Shown: positions 11,098 to 23,862, numbered from the stretch's first letter. The stretch: 64,000 bases of DNA from Drechslerella dactyloides (GCA_020064725.1 JAGTWJ010000011.1:1116001-1180000); one strand, 5' to 3'. Notes: generated by a model from the sequence alone, not told the origin. Made by a program: numbers and translations.

Positions 11098-12291
11098 TTA
11101 CCTCCTCAGCATGGACGACATGACCTCGGAATGCGCAGCCCTGTCTCGATTCACGTCGGTCAGGTTGTTCACGCTTCTCAAGTCGTTGACGACATCCTTG
11201 GCTGCAGATCGGATGAGACGTTAGCACTGTCGACAACGATACCATTGGCAATCGAACGTGGATGTAGCTCACCTTTCCCAAAGTAAACTTCCTCTGTAAA
11301 CCGAACACAACATCACAGTTAGCCCTCTTGTCCGCCTCCAAGGATAGCATTAACACTCCCAGGGCGCAAGGCTACTTACGCAATAGATTTCTCATCTTCA
11401 GCTCCATGTCCTCCACGAGCCTTCCAATGTTGACAATGTGCGAGCTGTCATCCTCGACTGGGAGATCAGCCTCCACCTGCCGGGTCATATTACCGCTAAG
11501 ATCCATATTCCCCAGAGCATCCTCGTTGCTCTCCATGTTCAAGATGACCGTGCTGGTGAGCTTGTAATGCGCCGTCCTAGCCCTGTCAAGGGCCTCGAAA
11601 ACATGTATGGAGTCCCAGGTTCCAGTGTTCTTGGATGTCGCGGTGGATGCTGCGAGTATCGCGAGTGCTTCGTTAGCCTCGTCATTTCTCTCACGAAAGA
11701 CCGTAAAGACGCGTAAAGGACGGCTCGCTCATCTACATTTCTTCAACAGCACAACTCCAGCGAAGCCGTCGTCCAGGTTCCAAAAATAAACACTCGACAC
11801 CCCGCCTTCGTAATACCTATCGCGTAGCGTTCCACATTAGCAACTCCACGTAACCACATCTCGAAGCCTGAAGAGTCGCCCATAACAGGAGACCAAACTC
11901 ACAGTTCTCTGTATACGTCAAACGCCTCGTTCGCCGCGACTTCCATCTTCCTAACCTTCTCGCTGGGCACCGTCCCATCGCTCAGCGGGGGATCGAATTC
12001 GTTGCTCCAAGGCGACCGATAGCTGTCACCATCACGATTGTAGTCGCAGAGCAGGTAATCCCTGCCCGTCTTCTTGCATCGTACGATCTGTAGCGGCTGG
12101 TCGACGGACGAGAGGAGGTCTTCGGTCAGATCTGGGCGCAGGCCAATTAAAGCGTTTAGATTCTTCGTGATATGTTTTGGGTTTAGGCGGCGGAGAAGGT
12201 CGCTGAGAATGACGCAGGTTAGCAGATATGATGCTGGATGATGTATCGCGTTTCACGGGGCTTACAGAGCGGAGTCGAATGGGTCGGCCAT
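11098..12291 (-). CDS. CAP2: F-actin-capping protein subunit beta
   Basis: Six exons (12291-12266, 12202-11903, 11816-11737, 11649-11380, 11293-11273, 11201-11098) join in phase to 266 residues, the normal size. Hallmarks in order: the short N-terminus MADPFDSAL, LDLLRRLNPKHITKNLNALI, LLSSVDQPLQI, RDYLLCDYNRDGDSYRSPWS, YYEGGVSSVYFWNLDDGFAGVV split over a junction, TWDSIHVFE, AHYKLTSTVIL, MTRQVEAD, IGRLVEDMELKMRNLL and FGKAKDVVNDLRSVN. The beta subunit pairs with Cap1 to cap actin barbed ends, at cortical patches and in endocytosis. No open frame covers the whole gene because exons are small (one is 21 nt); it was recovered only by splicing. Confidence 0.95.
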
Positions 12292-12589
12292 CGCGAGCTG
12301 GAGGGTTTATGAAGGTGAGGTTCGTATGTAGCTAGCTGCGTTCGTGAAGGTGGGGGGACTGTTGAGGTAACGCCTTGAAGCTGCGACGCTGGACAACAGC
12401 TTATCGCCAAGAACGCCCCTCTCCAACACGCCCCGCCTGTTGGAAAACGCCGACTGTCCAATTGATTCCGACGTGATATCACAAGTTGAATACGACCGCG
12501 ACAAAGAGTTAGAGGATGGGTATACCATTTTATCATGCTGAGAACACTCGCTACCTGACACGACGCGAAAGGAAAGGTCTATATTTCTC

Positions 12590-15500
12590 TTAAAAGAAAG
12601 CCGTAGCATCTTGCAAAAACCACAAATCCTCCCTCAACATCTCCTCCGATGTGCCCGCCCTGCCCGCAAGCTCCTTCCTCCTCCCCGCGCCTAACATCAG
12701 CCACCTCCCGAGGAGATTCCCGTCCAATATCGCCCTCATCGGCTCCGAGCTCGTATTGTGGAACTTCGCCGCTCTATAGGCCCGTGGGTTCAAGCCAGCC
12801 GCGTGTTCCCCCGTGTTTGTGATCTGTCCTTGGATAACGTTGAGGCGGCGGTACATCGACTCTGGGATGGACGAGATGGTGCCAAACATCCCCGTCATCG
12901 TGCAGAACATGCAGAGAAACTCCGTATCTTCGTCTTCCTCATCTGCATCCCCACCGCTTGTCTCCGTGAACAGACTCTTCTTCTTCGGAAGCACGCATAT
13001 CGACCTGATCTCGTGCCCGCAGTAGATCTCACCCTTCGGCAACAGCCTTGTGCCGTGAATAGATCCTGGATCTACGCAGCTGTTAGCTATGATGTGTAAC
13101 CGGTGCAATTTGAAACGCAAGTACAGGCGGCAACTTACTCTCCGGATCATACTGTAAAACATGCACGTTCGACTGCGCGTCCGACACCACGAAATAACAA
13201 GCATTGCCAACCGGCAGAAAATCCCCCGCTGTAATCGACAGTTGCCTCGGGTCCTTCCCGAACAATATCATCTTGTACGGCTCCTCCGAGAATCCCACGA
13301 ACGATATCCCCTTCAAGACGTCGCCAAACATGGCCATCTTGTCGAGTGTCTTCGCTACTGTCGTATGCATGTTCATATCCATGAATGCGACGGGCAAGAG
13401 CGAACCGTCCTCTTTCAGACCTCGGATCATGCATTTCTGCCCGTGCGTGATGACAAGGTACCCGTCCAAGCCGGCAAGCGTGCTCACGATCCCCTTGACT
13501 TCCTCTCGTGCGATCAGTTTGAACTTCTTGCCCGTCTCCGGCTTGCCGATTTCTGGGACGACGTCAATAACATCAAACACGTAGATTGCACCGCGCGCGG
13601 GCGAGTTTTCGCCGCGGAGGAGGCCGGTACCGACCGCTATAAGGGGTCTGCGTTCCTTCGTGATCTCCGAGACTTCGAGATCCACCGTCTTCACAACGAA
13701 AGGTACCTCATGTAGCGGAAATTCATATCTAAACCCCCTGTTAGTATATAACCGAGTCATAGTCTGTGATGGATTGAGAGCGCATACCTATCTGTCGTCG
13801 TCCACGTCAACGGCGAGATCATAACCAAGTGTCCTGCCTCAATGTCTGGCAACATGGTCTCGTCCACGTAGCCATCCTCCATCTGGAAATCCTCGTCGTC
13901 GACTTCCGGTTTCGCCGTACTAACAACCGAAACTGCGTAGACGCCCTTCGGATCGTAGTAGGATAGCGACAGAGGCGTTCGCTCCAGTGATATCCGGCGT
14001 GACAACCAAGTATGTTCGAGAGATAGCTCGGGGAAATGGCAAACGCGCGCGGCGCCCTGTCCCGCCATCATTAGCAACCAGACCCGGATATAGCCTATCG
14101 GAGAATATACCTTTGCGTCGATGTAGAGGAAACCTCTCTCGGTCTCCTTTGTATGGAACTGACTCAAGCTCCTGACCGTGCCGCCTTGAAGTCGGTACAA
14201 TTTGGGAAGCCCCTTCGACGACTTTGTGATCAATGTCGGTGTATCACCTGGCATAAACGCGACGCCATAACCTCCCAGATCGTCGATTTTGACCAGCGGC
14301 CCGCTGGGGGCTTTCTGCTCAGAGAGGCTGACAGTCGGCAGCACTGTATTGTATATTTTTCTAAAGCATATCCCATTACTTATGAAAGGCTCGTAGACGA
14401 TAATATCGTCTCGCTTAGTTTTGACCTGCACGGAATGTTAACAAGTAGACATTTAGGACGGATCCAAGAGAACACTGATGAGCTTACAATAAGGTACGGC
14501 GACCGATTGATGTTATCCCCAAGATCTGCCACGATGATTTCTTCGATATCATCTCTGGCGGTATGAAACCTGAGGGCCGCTTCATCCGGGCTCACGAGCT
14601 GCAAGCTCATATCAAAATGTTCCAGGGACGCCTTTTGCTCGAATTTCGGCAGTGTGTAGATCTATCATCATCACGTTAGTAGTAGTACCAGTCAATATCT
14701 AGTAAAGTTCCAAGAGGACCTACTTGCAAAGTCCCTTCTTCGGTGAGCAAGAAGCATAGAATCTGCCCTCCTGTACCCGGCCTGAAGACATCACTTGTCG
14801 ATCTGTACAGACACCCATTGGTGTACTTGGTATCCTATGTCAAAACTGTCAGATTTCGAGCCAAGGAAAGGGTATCCGGAAATCTTAGCTATATTTACCT
14901 TGATGGCATCCGGTCTCGGTATCCTCTCTAGTTCCAGCGACCGCTCCTGACACTGGTCGACAGAGATAGACGAGTCACCACATATCAGAAGCATGTAAGG
15001 GTCCGCAAAGCTGGCAGACACGATATGCGGCCCTCCGTCGGGGTCTTCGTCATTTGTCGAGATGATCTGAATGAGTTGCAGGTCTAATCACACCATCCGA
15101 ATCAGAAAACTGCAAACACCTCTTACAAAGGGAAAGGGAAAATGAGATCGTATCTACAGGGTCGCATCGAGATGGGAGTCGAAAAAAGAATGGAATTGAT
15201 TGTCTTGTCTAGGGTACAGACCACTATCGTAGACCTTCACATTTGTCTCACAGACCTGCGCCATCCGCAGGCCCTCTTGAAAGGTACCGAACTCGAGCGT
15301 CGGACACACTTCAGTTTCGACCTCGGTATCTTTCAAAGGCTCAAATTCAGTGCCAACTTTATAGACTAGGGTTTCGGAGGCATTTGATGCGAAGAGATAG
15401 GTGCTGTAGTCTTCCGTCGCGCCTATCTGCTCCTCATACCCTTTGCTGACCGACGATGGGATGGCCGACTGCCCTTTCTTCAGTTGCTTCGAATGGACCG

Positions 15501-17310
15501 CCCATAGCCGTAAGCAGTCTTTGAAGTCAAATTTCGCGGAGACCTGTGGTGATATTGAGGTGTTGAAAACCGTAACTGCGCCCTCCACACCTCTACCTGT
15601 TGTGGTCATCAGTTCGAGTTCTGGCAAGACTCCTTGATGAAACTTGAGCTTCTCAGGAGCTCTAGCGGGTCTCCCAAATGTCAGTTCACGACAAGGTCCG
15701 ATGTTCTGAAGCCGGTCATGCCGCCTGAATAAGTATTCGCCAAGAGGCCCACGGGATGCACTTCCGATCGATGTCTTCCTCGGGGTGATTGGGGTGACGG
15801 ATGAATCTCCATAGAGATCGTCTTCATCGTCATCCCCTGCATTCTCCTCGTCGTCTCGCTCGAATTTGACTTCTGATTTTTGGGATAGTGATACCTTCTC
15901 GCCTTTCCGCTTGTATCCCCAGAGGACGGCGTCTGCATCAAGTGAGCCGGTGAATAGACGTCGGTTACCAATATCCACAAGCGTCTCGCATGGAGCGGAT
16001 ATGAAGGGATAGCCATCTTTCGGGGTCGCCCTTCGGACGGACAAGCTGCTGATGCTCCGTCCCTCGGTTTTGAACGACAATATGACAAACTCCCCGGCTA
16101 TCGTGACGATGAGGATGTCGCCATTCTCATTCGGTAGCGGAACTGCCAGAGAAGCTTCCAGATTGAGCTCGAGATCGGATTGGTCTGCCATATTGAAAGC
16201 GGAATACTGCTGCGCATAGCTGTTGATCGCGACAGCAGACATCTTCCCCGCTTGGTCGACATGGACGATTTCATGTTCACCTAGAAGCAGAGTCCCGCCA
16301 ATTGGAGGAGGTAGCGCGATCGCCTTGAATATATCAAAGGGGAGATTCTTTGCAGACATGATGGAGGTCGAGGCACGTTGGTCCAAGTCGAGCGTAACCA
16401 CGATGAAATGCGTCGGATCCTTTCTCTTTTCCAACATCCCGACGGAGCTTTGCTGCGGTTGGTAGACAATCCCAAAGGTCGGTTCTCGGTATTCGTGCAA
16501 AAACACCATATCGACAATATGCTCGACAGCTTCGTCAAGCTGCGATGCGCTTAGGACGAAGGATGCGTGGTACGGTGTGTCGGATGGCTTCCCTTCCGCT
16601 GAACTGTCCTTCATCTCCACGTCGTTCTTCGAGTTGTTAGCACCGTCGTCATCATCTTCCAGGTCGTACTGGAAAGAGTCGTTATCCGGTATCTCGAGGT
16701 CTTCATCTTCCTTCTGCCTGAACGGGAGGATAGCAACCAAGTCATGGTTGAATTTGAAAGCAGCGCATCTACTCTTGGGGTCGGATATGAGATAGTTGAT
16801 GGGCGACTCGGATATGATGGGCGACTTTAACTCGTCGCCTTCGTAGTAGTGCAAACTGATAGTTGATATCGAATGCACGACTGGGTCCCATTCCAGTAGC
16901 GACAGTTTGGCCGAGTCAAATGACACCAATAAACAGTCCCCGCCGCTTTTGCTGTTAGGTATCCGAATTTTGACCATCGAAGTAACGCTTCCGTACAGGT
17001 GATACTGTGTGACTAGGACCAGCTTCGTCGTCTTCTCAATCGTCTCCCGTTGGAGGTGCATGCCGCTTTCAACCGTGAACGAATCCTCATGATCGCGGCC
17101 CTCATACACGCGTCTGTCGCTGCCGGCTTCAGGGTCATTGGCTTCGTCGCCTGCATATTCGTCGTCCGCATCCTCGTATTCGACAAGACGGAAGATTTGC
17201 AAGAGCGATGTTTTGGCGACAACGAGATTGCGCTCCGAGGAGGATATGAAATTGAGGGCGAGGGCATTGTTGACCGCGGTGGGATCCGTGATCTCGGTGT
17301 AGACCTGCAT
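12590..17310 (-). CDS. CFT1: mRNA cleavage and polyadenylation factor Cft1 (CPSF160)
   Basis: Eight exons (17310-15222, 15083-14899, 14834-14724, 14661-14488, 14425-14111, 14056-13788, 13728-13139, 13071-12590) join in phase to 1404 residues. The N-terminus MQVYTEITDPTAVNNALAL and VAKTSLLQIFRL match the family, as do the Ser/Asp-rich insert near residues 480-520 and the CPSF_A region at the C-terminus (ENPGSIHGTRLL..., TMTGMFGTISSIPE, LNPRAYR, DGNLLGRWL). Cft1 is the large scaffold of beta-propellers in the cleavage/polyadenylation factor and helps recognise the poly(A) signal. The first intron uses a non-consensus GTCTGT donor but rejoins YDS and DLQLIQI in phase. The gene lies tandem to CAP2, with about 300 bases between. 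Confidence 0.94.
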
Positions 17311-18128
17311 CCTGCTCGCTGTTCCAGGCCGCGGGGATCAATGGCCTCTGAGCATGAGGGGTTAGCTAGCTGGATCGAGAGTCGGTATCTGCCCGATCAT
17401 GCCACCAATCTGTCTCGTAGACGTGCGGCGCGTGGTTGTGGCAGGGTGCTTGGTCTTTGGTTTGGCGTCGAGGTCCGAAGCGAATTTTTGAGTTGGCAGG
17501 CGGCTCAGCGCTGGCTGGCGAAATCATATTGGTTAAGAACCAAGCTAATGCAGCAGGCATTCTACAGCTCTCACGTCTGCAGAGGTGCAACTTGTGAATG
17601 AGCTCAAAAGCGAAGTCTCGATCGTGCGAGATCGCGTGTAGAAGGCGAGTAAGGGAGAAGTCATACACTCTTGTCTGTAGACAACCAAGCCCCAATACAT
17701 ATCGCCATTTGCGGGAAATTTGCCAACGTTACTGAAGCATCAGGCCGGCCCCCACCAACATCACTCAGGCGTGTATCGCCCTCGTCGTATATCGCCATCA
17801 AACGGATTCTATACCTAAGCAGCTCTTACTATACGCGCTTATCTTCGCCCGGGAAGTGTACCAGCAGCGCCCTTGGCTCGGGTGCGGATCGTCGTCATCA
17901 TTCGGCAAACGGTGACGTCTCTCGCGTCCCAGCCCGCCCCCAAACATAACCGGGTCCGCCGTCATGGACATGAACCTTCCCTATTTCAACCACCTCCGTC
18001 TCTGGCAGACAGAGTTTCTCAGCGTCCTACTACCCCCACCACGGTGATACCTTCCGGACACGCTCTGACCGGTAGAATCGATAACCTCTCCGTTCCAGAA
18101 ACGCGCGCGACCCAGCAGCCCTCTCGCG
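17311..18128. promoter_or_regulatory. Divergent promoter region between CFT1 and the LMBD1-like gene
   Basis: About 820 bases separate two outward-facing start codons (17310 minus, 18129 plus), so both promoters must lie here. I see no coding exon in it: open frames such as 17050-17601 are antisense to the CFT1 first exon or end without partners. No clear TATA element. Confidence 0.6.
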
Positions 18129-19936
18129 ATGGCGTTGCTACAGACATCGCTAATCTGGACGACCGGCGTCGTCGCCTTGGTCATCCTCGTCGGTGTCGCC
18201 ATAACCTTCGTCTCCATATACAGTTCTCCGAGGGAGCGCAGTCTCTTCGTATCGCTCGTCACGGTCATCTCGCTCACATCGTTGCTCGCAACCGTCTGCC
18301 TCCTGCCTATCGATATCGCCCTGGTCTCCGCTACTACCGACAACACCACCGGTACCAAGAAGAAATGGGCGGACCCGGATACAGTGAATAGTATACTACT
18401 AAGCCTGAAGGTGGTATACTATCTCCTATATTCTCTGGATGCATTCATGTGCCTGTTGGCCATGCCCTTTGCCTACTTCTGGTAAATTCTGATGTCTGCC
18501 CTTCTGCTTATGCGCAACCTGTTGATGCTGATGATTTGCGCAGGTACGAAGAATGGGATATCGATTCGACAACGGGATCTCGCATCAGAGGCGCAACAAA
18601 ATACACCACAGCATTCGCCATCCTCGTGCTCGTTCTTTTCCTCGTTGGATTCTTCATTCCAGTGGCAGCGCAGAGAACCGGACACGAACACTACGACCTC
18701 GACTACTTCCGTCGCCTTCTCCTCGAAAACCGCGGCGAACGGGCCTTGACATTCATTGTTGGTGTACTGCTATGCCTCGGAACCGTTCTATATGCGGTAT
18801 ACACCGCGCCAGGCCTCGCGCTCTTCCCCGTGTCACTCATCAAATCGATACCTGCAATATCCATTACGTCCGCTGAGGAGGCACGCGACGCCCTAGCGAT
18901 CAATAGGGAGCGACAACGGATCATCGAGGCGAAGCACATTGGAGGCGGGGGGCTATCTCCGAAGGATAAAAGGGACCTAGAAAATCTACAACGAGAGGAG
19001 AGGACGTTGACCAGAAAACAGAGGCTCGCAGACGAAGGCAAGAATCGATGGTGGCTGAAAGTTCAAGCTGCGTTACGGCCTTTCAAACTGCTACTCGGCC
19101 TCATTCTGCTTGGTATTTCAGGGTTGCTTGTAGCGTCTATGCTCATCACCGGGTAAGTAGAGCATCCACGCCTTAATCAAACCAACTTGGACTAACGGTG
19201 TATCTCTAGTATCGACAAGATCGAGTTCTCTAAGTGTGGCGCAAAATGTGGCTACATCCTCACTGATGTCAACATCTTCAACCCGGTCAACTGGATATTC
19301 GTTCAATCGTCCAAAGTGTTCCCCATCGACTATGTTATCGCCCTCCTTCTTGTTCTCTTCTTTTTCGTCTCGACCGTCATCGGACTCGCGTACATCGGCA
19401 TTCGCTTCCTCTGGATTACCATCTTCAAAATCCGCAGTGGCCACACGAAGCCCCAGGCACTACTCATGGGCACCGCGCTGCTGACCCTTTCCGTCCTGGC
19501 AATCAACTACGGTCTTACGATGTTCGTAGCACCGCAGTACTCCCATTTTGGCGGTCAGATGTACTGCACGTGGCCATTGAACGAGCCGAGGATCATACGG
19601 GATTGCTCGAAACACCCAGAGCACCTTATCCCTTGTTCAGCGGGCGCAACGGGGCCAGCAGCGGATGTGTGCACGCCCACCGTCGTGTCAACCTTTATCA
19701 ACAGGATCACGCTTAACTATCCATTCTTTGGGGTCTTCACTTTCTGGGCCCAGTTTGTCTTTATCGGGCTGTTCATCATTACTGCAGTAACCGCCCTGGT
19801 GAAGACTCCCAAGATGGACTTCGAAACTCAGCTGGACGATGAAGATGAGGCTGAGGAGGAGAGCTTGCTGGGGGCTACAAGTAACAGGTTTAGAGGGGCG
19901 TGGGAAGACGTTCGAGGGACAGCCGGCAGGGGGTGA
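18129..19936 (+). CDS. Probable lysosomal/vacuolar cobalamin transporter (LMBD1 family)
   Basis: Three exons (18129-18481, 18544-19152, 19210-19936) join in phase to 562 residues. It is an LMBR1-type polytopic membrane protein with an N-terminal pair of segments (residues about 8-65), VVYYLLYSLDAFMCLLAMPFAYFWYEEWD across the first splice, and further segments near 190, 240, 325, 380, 425 and 510. Between them lies a cytosolic basic/helical loop (INRERQRIIEAK...LQREERTLTRKQRL). A cysteine-bearing lumenal loop (KCGAKCGY, CSKHPEHLIPCSAG) and an acidic C-terminal tail follow. Human LMBRD1 takes part in cobalamin export from lysosomes; many fungi lack cobalamin metabolism, so the transported substrate here is uncertain. 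Confidence 0.88.
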
Positions 19937-20462
19937 TTGAGAGGGTCCGATCTTATACCCAATCTCTTACTTTTAGTCAAGGTCTTGGATTCAAAATTGG
20001 TGTTACGTTTCGTCTTTGAGTATGTTGGTATGGCGTGTTATTCATTGAAGGGCTTTCATTGGGCATGTGGAGTGTGCATTCATACTTATTTGATCAGACT
20101 GCGTCTACGTAATCTCACTTCTCGTTTTTGGGCCTGTACGTATTCTTAGCTACTATTCCCTGGTTAGGTTGGGTGGAATAACCTTGCTCTCGTATTCTAA
20201 CAGCTAGTATTAAGCAATATCGATCATCTAAATTTTGCTTTCTTAAAGACCATCCACATCGGACATGGTCTCGTAAACCAAACCCTCCTTGCCACTAGAC
20301 ACAAATACCTTTTCAATATTGATCAGTGACATCAACACGCTTTTTCCAACAAAAAAAGTCGTAGTTGCACTGCCAGCCTGAGCTGCGTTACAATACATTC
20401 GATGATCATGAACCGGTACGTAGTGTCCATATTTAAGACCAAAGTGACTTGTCTGCAGAGTC
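19937..20462. other. Convergent intergenic region
   Basis: About 525 A/T-rich bases between the LMBD1-like stop and the end of the HET gene on the other strand. Nothing recognisable. Confidence 0.6.
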
Positions 20463-22466
20463 TCAACAGATCTGAAGGACGCGGGGAGGAGTATTTGCCT
20501 TCTCCCCGCGCATAATCCCGTATGTGTAGGTGAACCCTCTGATACGGAACCTCTCCCCGTCCGGTCTCAATACCAGTGGATACGTGCACCCGAATGGAAC
20601 AACCACGACATCACCAACTGCAACCGCAGAGACACAGCATCCCACCAACCCGCCATCAGTGACAAATAAACTCGACTCAGGATATGTGGAGTCGCGAAGG
20701 TAAACGGGTTTAGCGAAGTTTTCCCCGTTACCACACCTCAATTCCTGGGAGATAGTCGGTGAGATATATTTTGCACAAGTCTCCTCGTCCAGGACGGCCT
20801 TTAGATATGCGACGAAGTTGCGCAGCAAATGGCCCTCGTGAGCAGGGATACTCATCTCATCCAGTCCGAAAGAAAAAGCGTTAGCTACGACGTTTAACAC
20901 ACTTTTTTCAAGAAGTGTCGAACTCGATAGTCTCCTTCGTATAGCTTCAAGGATGTCTTTCCAGGCACCCTTGAGCTTCGCTTTGCCTTCGGCTGAGCAG
21001 ATCATCGTGGCATCAAAGTACTGCTCGCTATACGGCTGTACCACTTTGATAACACCAGCTATAAAGCCACCTAGCGACAATACATTTGTAGACTTGTCGA
21101 TACTCCAGATCGCTCGGGAACGTCCCCTTGCTGGTTTCCAGGGCACTCGGTGCCCGAATGGAAACGGGTTACGGAATGGCATCGGGGCATTCCAGGCGGG
21201 GATCCATGAGGGATTCTCTTTGCCTGTTACGTAGAGCAGAGCGTCGGTATTCTCAAAGTTCGTCAGCACAGCCTCGACAGAGTCTCAGTAGACCTCCAGC
21301 GTCGTCTTCTTGTAATCCGGAATAAGGATATCAGCGCCATTGGAGAACTTCATCAGCCCGCGCAAGCCGTATACGTGAGCTTTAGGCTCCCAACAGCTGT
21401 AGTTTGATGCTAGGTATAGCATCGACAGCCAGTTCTCAGGTTGCTTAAATTCCGCAAAGGTAGCCGCGTGCCAGACTTTTGTATTGCAAAAGCCCCAACG
21501 TTGTGAGAAGTCAGCTGCTAAGAATATGTACCCGGCTACCAGTTCAATGAAGACCCATTCAATCGTCTCGTGGCCGCAATAGACGATACGTTCGCGGTTG
21601 AGGCTGACTTCCTGGATAACCCATACTCGAGAATGGTACGGGAACGAGTAGAACCAAGCTAGCGTTTTCCACATACCCTCTGAGCTAAAGTCGCACTGAT
21701 TCGGGACGGGGAGGGAACAGCCACACTTGAAGACAAGCTCGAAAACATTTTCTATCGCCTTGAGGCCTGCGAGTGTGACCTGAAGCTTCTTGCAAAGAAA
21801 GCTCGAGATTACCTGTATGTATTGAACCGCTGCTGTGGCTTTGTGGTCTTCCGTATCCGGACCGAGCCAGGAGAGAACGGACTGGGAGTTCTCGTAGATC
21901 TTCTTTTTCTTCGACTGGAGAATTGTCTTCAATAATTCGCCAGGGTCCTTTTGATTGATACCGTATCATCAATGACCAGCAGAGCAACATCCAATCGAAC
22001 GAAAGTTAGTCCATGAGAACTACATATATACACCAGCTAGATCTATAGAGATGTGCCAAGTTGCCTGATTTGAAAAACGACCCTGCATTCCCTGTGTATA
22101 GAATCCAACAATCCAAATGTTAAACTATGCGCACTGGAAATCTTAACATCAGAGATCTCAATACAAGAAAATTTGTAACTACTAGTATACTTACCAGATA
22201 AAGTCAGCCCACAAAAACCGCGGCCGGTCGCGATATCTCAGGTGATTCAGCGCCGTATACAAGCTGCGAATTATCACTAGCCGCCTCCCATTCACAACAA
22301 TCGGATTAGTGGGCGTGATGTCTCCCCAGGCGTACGATATCGCCTCGTACTTTGGTGGATTTTTCCAGTCCGCGATATGCAGGCGACAGATGGTTGGACT
22401 GTCCTTCTTCCCTGGAAAGACTCCGACGACTCGGAAGGTGTTATCATTTGGTAACGGTTCGAACAT
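20463..22466 (-). pseudogene. HET-domain (heterokaryon incompatibility) gene, probably inactive
   Basis: The N-terminal exon (22466-22195) has the HET opening motifs YEAISYAWGD and LRYRDRPRFLWAD. The second block carries SVLSWLGPDTEDH, SRVWVIQEVSL and a long C-terminal part typical of Pezizomycotina HET proteins (PSWIPAWNAPMPFRNPF, CCVSAVAVGDVVVVPFGC). Two lesions are seen. The exon-1 donor (GTAAGT at 22194) is good and the downstream frame is in phase from 21960, but the dinucleotide where the acceptor must lie (22962-21961 orientation aside, plus-strand positions 21961-21962) reads GG instead of AG on the coding strand. Then an in-frame TGA at 21287-21285 interrupts an otherwise open frame that continues to 20463. 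HET domains trigger cell death after non-self recognition; the family is large and often pseudogenised. A rescuing 42 nt intron over the stop is conceivable but would delete conserved-looking residues. Confidence 0.75.
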
Positions 22467-23346
22467 AAACTGCTCGCTGGGGATTCAAACGATATAGATG
22501 TAGACATCTTGAGAATACTGATACATATACCGATGTATACGTACTGATAATATTCATCCGATGTTTGAGTCGTGACTTATACTCAATAAACTCTTAAAGC
22601 AAGAGTACGTGACGAGGGAGAGGTACATGTAGTTATAGTATATCTATGGGAGCTCAGATTACAGAACAAAAATGTAGGTCTTGACAATCATTCCGTTGAT
22701 TGATGTTAGGATCTTTGAAGCACCCTCTCAAGCTTCATTATTACTTCGAGCTCCAAATTCTCTGATTATATAGTGACCACAAGCCGGACGTTTGGTCGCA
22801 AATCCGGATTCCCATGTACACCTTAAATTGTTCCCGCGCTGCATCGTGACCTCAGCGGTCAGATGACAAACAAATATATATGTAGACATACATGTGGCAT
22901 CGCGTGTATCGTCGACATGTCTCCAGAACTTTTCTATAGGTCTACGCAGCTTGGGGATCACGTCTTGGAGGCATTTGTTGAAGTCAACTATTTTTGCAGC
23001 ATGCATACGCCAAGGCCTTTTTTAAGATATGTCCGTGAGCCTTATGGGTCGCATCGTCGGGATCTTATCAGTGGCTGACAAGGCGAATCTCGCTCCCAGA
23101 ATAGACTGACAATGAATACATTTTGCAGTATCCACTTGTCAAATTTAATTTGTTGTCGCAAAGTCACGGAGTATCCCGGGTTCTACTACCCCGCCTCCGA
23201 TTTTAGACCTTTCCGCATCCGCCAGGGCTGCCCAACCCTCGGATTCCCATCGGCTTCTTAGAGAAACTAATCTGGACAATGTGTCCGTCTGCAGCTGATC
23301 TGGCAAGGTTGGAATCCCATCGAGCATACATTATCGGTCATTCACA
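22467..23346. other. Intergenic region, A/T-rich
   Basis: About 880 bases upstream of both the HET gene (minus) and the NIF3-insert-like gene (plus). One short minus frame (23327-23145, 60 codons) looks protein-like in composition but is unrecognised and lacks partners. Nothing else is seen. Confidence 0.5.
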
Positions 23347-23862
23347 ATGTCGAGCATTATCGCTAGCGCCCCAGCGCGCTTCAAGCTGGTCTTTTTTGTT
23401 CCCATCCCCGCCCTTGAGGCATGTAAAACAGCGGTGTTCGCAGCGGGGGCGGGGCGCTATCCGGGTCCCGGGAACTATACCGAATGCGCTTGGGTCTCGG
23501 TTGGCACTGGCCAGTTTCGCCCTGGGGATACCGCAAACCCTCACCTCGGAGAAGTCGGGAAACTCGAAAAAGTAGAGGAGGCGAGGGTGGAGACATTATG
23601 TATGGGTGAAGATATCGCTCGAAAGGCAGTCCAGGCGCTGAAAAGGTCCGTCCACACATTCTTGATGATACGTTGGCCTTCTGGGTTTCAGGCTTGGTTT
23701 AACGACGCGATCCGACCCTTCATGTTATCGTCGAGCACCCGAAGATAGCTTCTATCGATAGTGAGCTAATATGCTATATGTAATACTATATCGACGTACG
23801 TTAACAGTGCTCACCCATATGAGGAGCCTGCTTACGATGTTATCAAAGTGGAAAACTTTTAA
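23347..23862 (+). CDS. Stand-alone NIF3/YqfO insert-type (PII/CutA-like fold) domain protein
   Basis: Two exons (23347-23645, 23808-23862; 162 nt intron, GTCCGT donor, TTAACAG acceptor) give 117 residues. The pattern matches the extra domain inserted in bacterial NIF3/YqfO proteins: FKLVFFVPIPALEACKTAVF, AAGAGRYPGPGNYTECAW, GTGQFRPGDTANPHLGEVGK, LEKVEEARVE and, in the second exon, AHPYEEPAYDVIKVENF. Without the splice the HPYEEPAYDV motif, the most conserved part, would be lost. Stand-alone versions occur in fungi with unknown function; in YqfO the domain resembles PII/CutA folds. The core dinuclear-metal NIF3 domain itself is absent here. Residue start is the first ATG in frame. Confidence 0.85.
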
